NCBI GenBank assembly: GCA_002427975.1
Contig: DIZT01000292.1
Span: 1,376 to 9,380 of the forward strand
Direction: 5' to 3'
Length of the DNA: 8,005 bases
Origin: Micrococcaceae bacterium UBA6021
GTDB lineage: Bacteria > Actinomycetota > Actinomycetes > Actinomycetales > Micrococcaceae
Shown here: in pieces, positions 5,972 to 8,005 of the stretch
How the letters are laid out: each line of letters begins with the position of its first letter
How positions within the stretch are numbered: the first letter of the stretch is position 1
Position numbers and translations under genes: made by a program
The notes under the pieces: generated by a model
The model's database searches: none
The model's input: the letters and a program-made list of their open reading frames with translations, nothing else
Told to the model about the DNA's origin: nothing

Positions 5972-6622
5972 GTGAACGCACTAGCCCAGGTTCCCCCGGA
6001 ATTTCTCCATGCCTTGGGAACCCTCAGGAAAGCCCAATGCCGCGCTGAACTGCGCCTGGCGGAGATTCCCGCCCCGGCGCGCCTGGCACCGTTCGCCGTG
6101 GCACTCGGGGCCGAGGTCATGGCGCATGGACCGGGCAGCGGAACCACCCCCGTCCACGGGCCCGCGGCCATGGCCCTGGCCGCAGCCTCCGGCACCGAGG
6201 ACGACGACGACACCGAGCTGGCCACGGGCCGCTTCATCCTGCTGCACGACCCCGAAGGCTCAGCAGTCTGGGATGGCGAATTCCGGATTGTCACCTACAT
6301 CCGGGCCCAGCTGGAGCCCGAAATGGGCAACGACGAAATGCTGGGCACCGTCGCCTGGACCTGGCTGGTTGAGGCACTTGAGAATCACAAGGCCCCGTAC
6401 CGGGCGGCGGGCGGGACCGCCACGCGCGTCCTGTCGGAGAGCTTTGGAACACTTTCTGACCGGCCCGGGTCGATCGACATCGAGCTGCGTGCCTCCTGGA
6501 CGCCGGCGTCCTCGGACGTCGCTGCCCATCTGGAGGCGTGGTCAGACATGGTGTGCACATTCGCCGGTCTCCCCCCTCTGCCCGACGGCGTCTCGGCCCT
6601 TCCGCGCCGGCGTCGGAACTAG
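5972..6622 (+). CDS. DUF3000 family protein
   Basis: A 216-residue protein that I assign to DUF3000, an uncharacterised family found in actinobacteria, usually beside the HRDC-type RNase D gene as it is here. The strongest family-like block is WDGEFRIVTYIRAQLEPEM (100-118), followed by GNDEMLGTVAWTWLVEAL (119-136). There is also a helical N-terminus and a second conserved-looking segment near SIDIELRASWTP (167-178). An acidic run EDDDD (76-80) sits in a probably disordered linker and a basic tail (PRRRRN) ends the protein. There is no signal peptide, membrane span or recognisable catalytic motif. The GTG start is chosen for the -10-like element 6 nt upstream. The stop is 31 nt before the RNase D start. 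The recurrent pairing suggests a link to RNA metabolism, but that is association only; biochemical function is unknown. Confidence 0.87.
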   Translation: MNALAQVPPEFLHALGTLRKAQCRAELRLAEIPAPARLAPFAVALGAEVMAHGPGSGTTPVHGPAAMALAAASGTEDDDDTELATGRFILLHDPEGSAVWDGEFRIVTYIRAQLEPEMGNDEMLGTVAWTWLVEALENHKAPYRAAGGTATRVLSESFGTLSDRPGSIDIELRASWTPASSDVAAHLEAWSDMVCTFAGLPPLPDGVSALPRRRRN

Positions 6623-6638
6623 GACAGCACCTTGTCGG

Positions 6639-6653
6639 TAAACTGAAGGCATC
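6639..6653 (+). promoter_or_regulatory. Putative -10 (TAAACT) and short ribosome site before rnd
   Basis: TAAACT (6639-6644) fits TANNNT but lies 9 nt before the ATG, so a transcript would carry only a leader of 0-3 nt. GAAGG (6645-6649) could instead be a Shine-Dalgarno with a short 4-nt spacing if the mRNA comes from the DUF3000 promoter. The two readings conflict, and the sequence does not decide between them. Confidence 0.35.
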
Positions 6654-8005
6654 ATGACCCCTCATATTCCGGAAAACACCACGGCCGGCGCTCCGGCTGC
6701 TGATACCACTCCCCACATCACGGTGGAAGGCTTCGATAGCCCAGTCCCCGTTGTCATTGACCTCGATGCACCGCGCGATGGCGTGCCGCTGGTGATCGAA
6801 ACCCAGTCCGGACTGGAGCGGTGCGCGGCAGCCATCGCCGCCGGAACAGGGCCCGCAGGGGTTGATGCAGAGCGGGCCTCAGGATTCCGGTACGGCCAGC
6901 GCGCGTTCCTGGTGCAGATCCGGCGCGAAGGCTCCGGTACCTGGCTGATCGACCCTGAACCGTTCGGGAACCTGTCCATCGTCAACGATGCGCTGCAGGG
7001 GGTGGAATGGATCCTGCATGCAGCCAGCCAGGACCTGCCCTGTCTGCTGGAACTGGGCATGTGGCCGGACAAGCTGTTTGACACCGAGCTGGCTGCGCGG
7101 CTGGCCGGGCTGCCACGCGTTGGCCTGGCCGCCGTCATCGAACAGCTGCTCGGTTTTGGCCTGGCCAAGGAACATTCGGCCGCCGACTGGTCCACCAGGC
7201 CCCTGCCCGAACCGTGGCTGCGCTACGCCGCCCTGGACGTGGAAGTCCTGACGGAACTGCGCGAAGAACTTATCGAGCTGCTGCAGGCCGACGGCAAGCT
7301 GGACTTCGCAGAGCAGGAATTTGCTGCAATCCTTGCGGCCGGCGTGGCCCCTCCCCGGGTTGACCCCTGGCGCAAGACGTCAGGCCTCCACCAGATCCGT
7401 GACCGGCGCCAGCTGGCCGCGGTCCGCGAACTGTGGCTCGAGCGCGATTCCCTGGCGCAGAAGCGCGATGTTGCCCCTGGCCGCCTGATTCCTGATTCCG
7501 CCCTGGTGTCCGCTGCCAAGGCCATGCCATCCACCGTTCCCCAACTGCTCGGAACCAAGGGCTTCCACGGCCGTGCAGCGCAGCGGGAAGCACCCCGCTG
7601 GCTCCGGTGCATCGCTGCTGCGCGCGATCTTGAGGAACTTCCGCCGCTGCACCTGGCCACAAACGCACCGCCCCCGCCCCGGGTGTGGTCCGATCGCGAT
7701 CCCGAGGCCGCGGCACGGCTGTCCACTGCCCGCCCGCTCCTGCAGGAGAAGGCGGACGAGCTGAACCTTCCAGTGGAGAACCTGCTGACGCCGGACTACC
7801 TGCGCCGCGTGGCGTGGCGTCCGCCGTCGGACATCACCGAAGAAACGGTGGCCGCCGAACTGAGTACCCTCGGTGCCCGTCAGTGGCAGATCGGCCTGGT
7901 TGCGCCGCTGATCACGGTCAACGGCAACCACAACCCCGACACGATCACGCTGCAGCCGCGCGGGTCGTCCTTCGTCTACGGCCGCGTCGAGATCAACGGC
8001 CGTGG
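6654..8005 (+). CDS. rnd: Ribonuclease D (3'-5' exonuclease with HRDC), 3' end outside window
   Basis: Partial: 450 residues are visible and the frame is open at the right edge. RNase D trims 3' ends of tRNA precursors and other small RNAs in the cytoplasm. The DEDDy exonuclease domain is complete: Exo I Asp71/Glu73 (VDAERA), Exo II Asp127 (HAASQDLPCL) and Exo III Tyr191/Asp195 (YAALDVEVL). An HRDC nucleic-acid-binding domain covers about 250-330, starting RRQLAAVRELWLERD. A second HRDC-like helical region lies at about 360-418 and ends ARQWQIGLVAPL. The first ~45 residues are a Pro/Ala-rich lead with no obvious domain. From residue 421 (base 7914) the frame continues with TVNGNHNPDT and then strand-like sequence, which is unlike the short acidic or Ala-rich tail expected. 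This could be an extension, a fusion or a sequence junction. The start is the ATG after GAAGG; the gene follows DUF3000, as is usual. Confidence 0.93.
   Translation, partial: MTPHIPENTTAGAPAADTTPHITVEGFDSPVPVVIDLDAPRDGVPLVIETQSGLERCAAAIAAGTGPAGVDAERASGFRYGQRAFLVQIRREGSGTWLIDPEPFGNLSIVNDALQGVEWILHAASQDLPCLLELGMWPDKLFDTELAARLAGLPRVGLAAVIEQLLGFGLAKEHSAADWSTRPLPEPWLRYAALDVEVLTELREELIELLQADGKLDFAEQEFAAILAAGVAPPRVDPWRKTSGLHQIRDRRQLAAVRELWLERDSLAQKRDVAPGRLIPDSALVSAAKAMPSTVPQLLGTKGFHGRAAQREAPRWLRCIAAARDLEELPPLHLATNAPPPPRVWSDRDPEAAARLSTARPLLQEKADELNLPVENLLTPDYLRRVAWRPPSDITEETVAAELSTLGARQWQIGLVAPLITVNGNHNPDTITLQPRGSSFVYGRVEINGR

Noticed and set aside
4693..6294. A 533-codon open frame on the minus strand opposite the aldolase and DUF3000
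   Set aside because: It lies antisense to two well-supported genes and its protein is rich in Arg/Gly/His with no domain. Such frames arise from third-position G/C bias in high-GC DNA.

Overview
The window looks like chromosomal DNA from a high-GC actinobacterium, most likely an Arthrobacter/Pseudarthrobacter-type member of the Micrococcaceae. This rests on strong G/C bias at third codon positions, GTG starts, several apparently leaderless genes, and families with a mainly actinobacterial distribution (DUF3000 beside an HRDC-type RNase D, and DUF6421). The genus is inferred from overall sequence character, not from a marker gene. I see no tRNA, rRNA, CRISPR array, transposase, integrase or insertion-sequence end. 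Apart from the last ~90 bases the window reads as ordinary core or near-core chromosome.

Layout: (1) On the minus strand at the left is a membrane-anchored alpha/beta hydrolase. (2) Divergent from it, across 157 nt, is a two-gene unit: a small conserved protein with a universal-stress-protein-like fold pattern, then methionine sulfoxide reductase B (msrB). (3) A 154-nt intergenic region carries the densest regulatory structure in the window. It has a near-consensus -10 with a perfect 16-bp palindrome across it, then a nested hairpin that ends one base before a clear Shine-Dalgarno. (4) These precede a DUF6421 gene, an SDR oxidoreductase that overlaps it by 4 nt (GTGA), and a PLP-dependent threonine aldolase-type lyase 37 nt further on. 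(5) A DUF3000 gene follows, then a ribonuclease D gene that runs off the right edge.

How the genes may work together: msrB and its partner suggest an oxidative or general stress unit. DUF6421, SDR and the aldolase look like one metabolic module, because a dehydrogenase plus a beta-hydroxy-amino-acid lyase fits amino-acid or amino-alcohol chemistry; no substrate can be read from the sequence. DUF3000 and RNase D are housekeeping neighbours, the latter acting in 3'-end RNA trimming.

Most notable points: several genes start exactly 6 nt after a -10-like hexamer, which predicts leaderless transcripts; the operator and hairpin upstream of DUF6421; a possible HDxxH plus EExxxD metal centre in DUF6421; and a C-terminal tail on the RNase D reading frame that does not look like RNase D.
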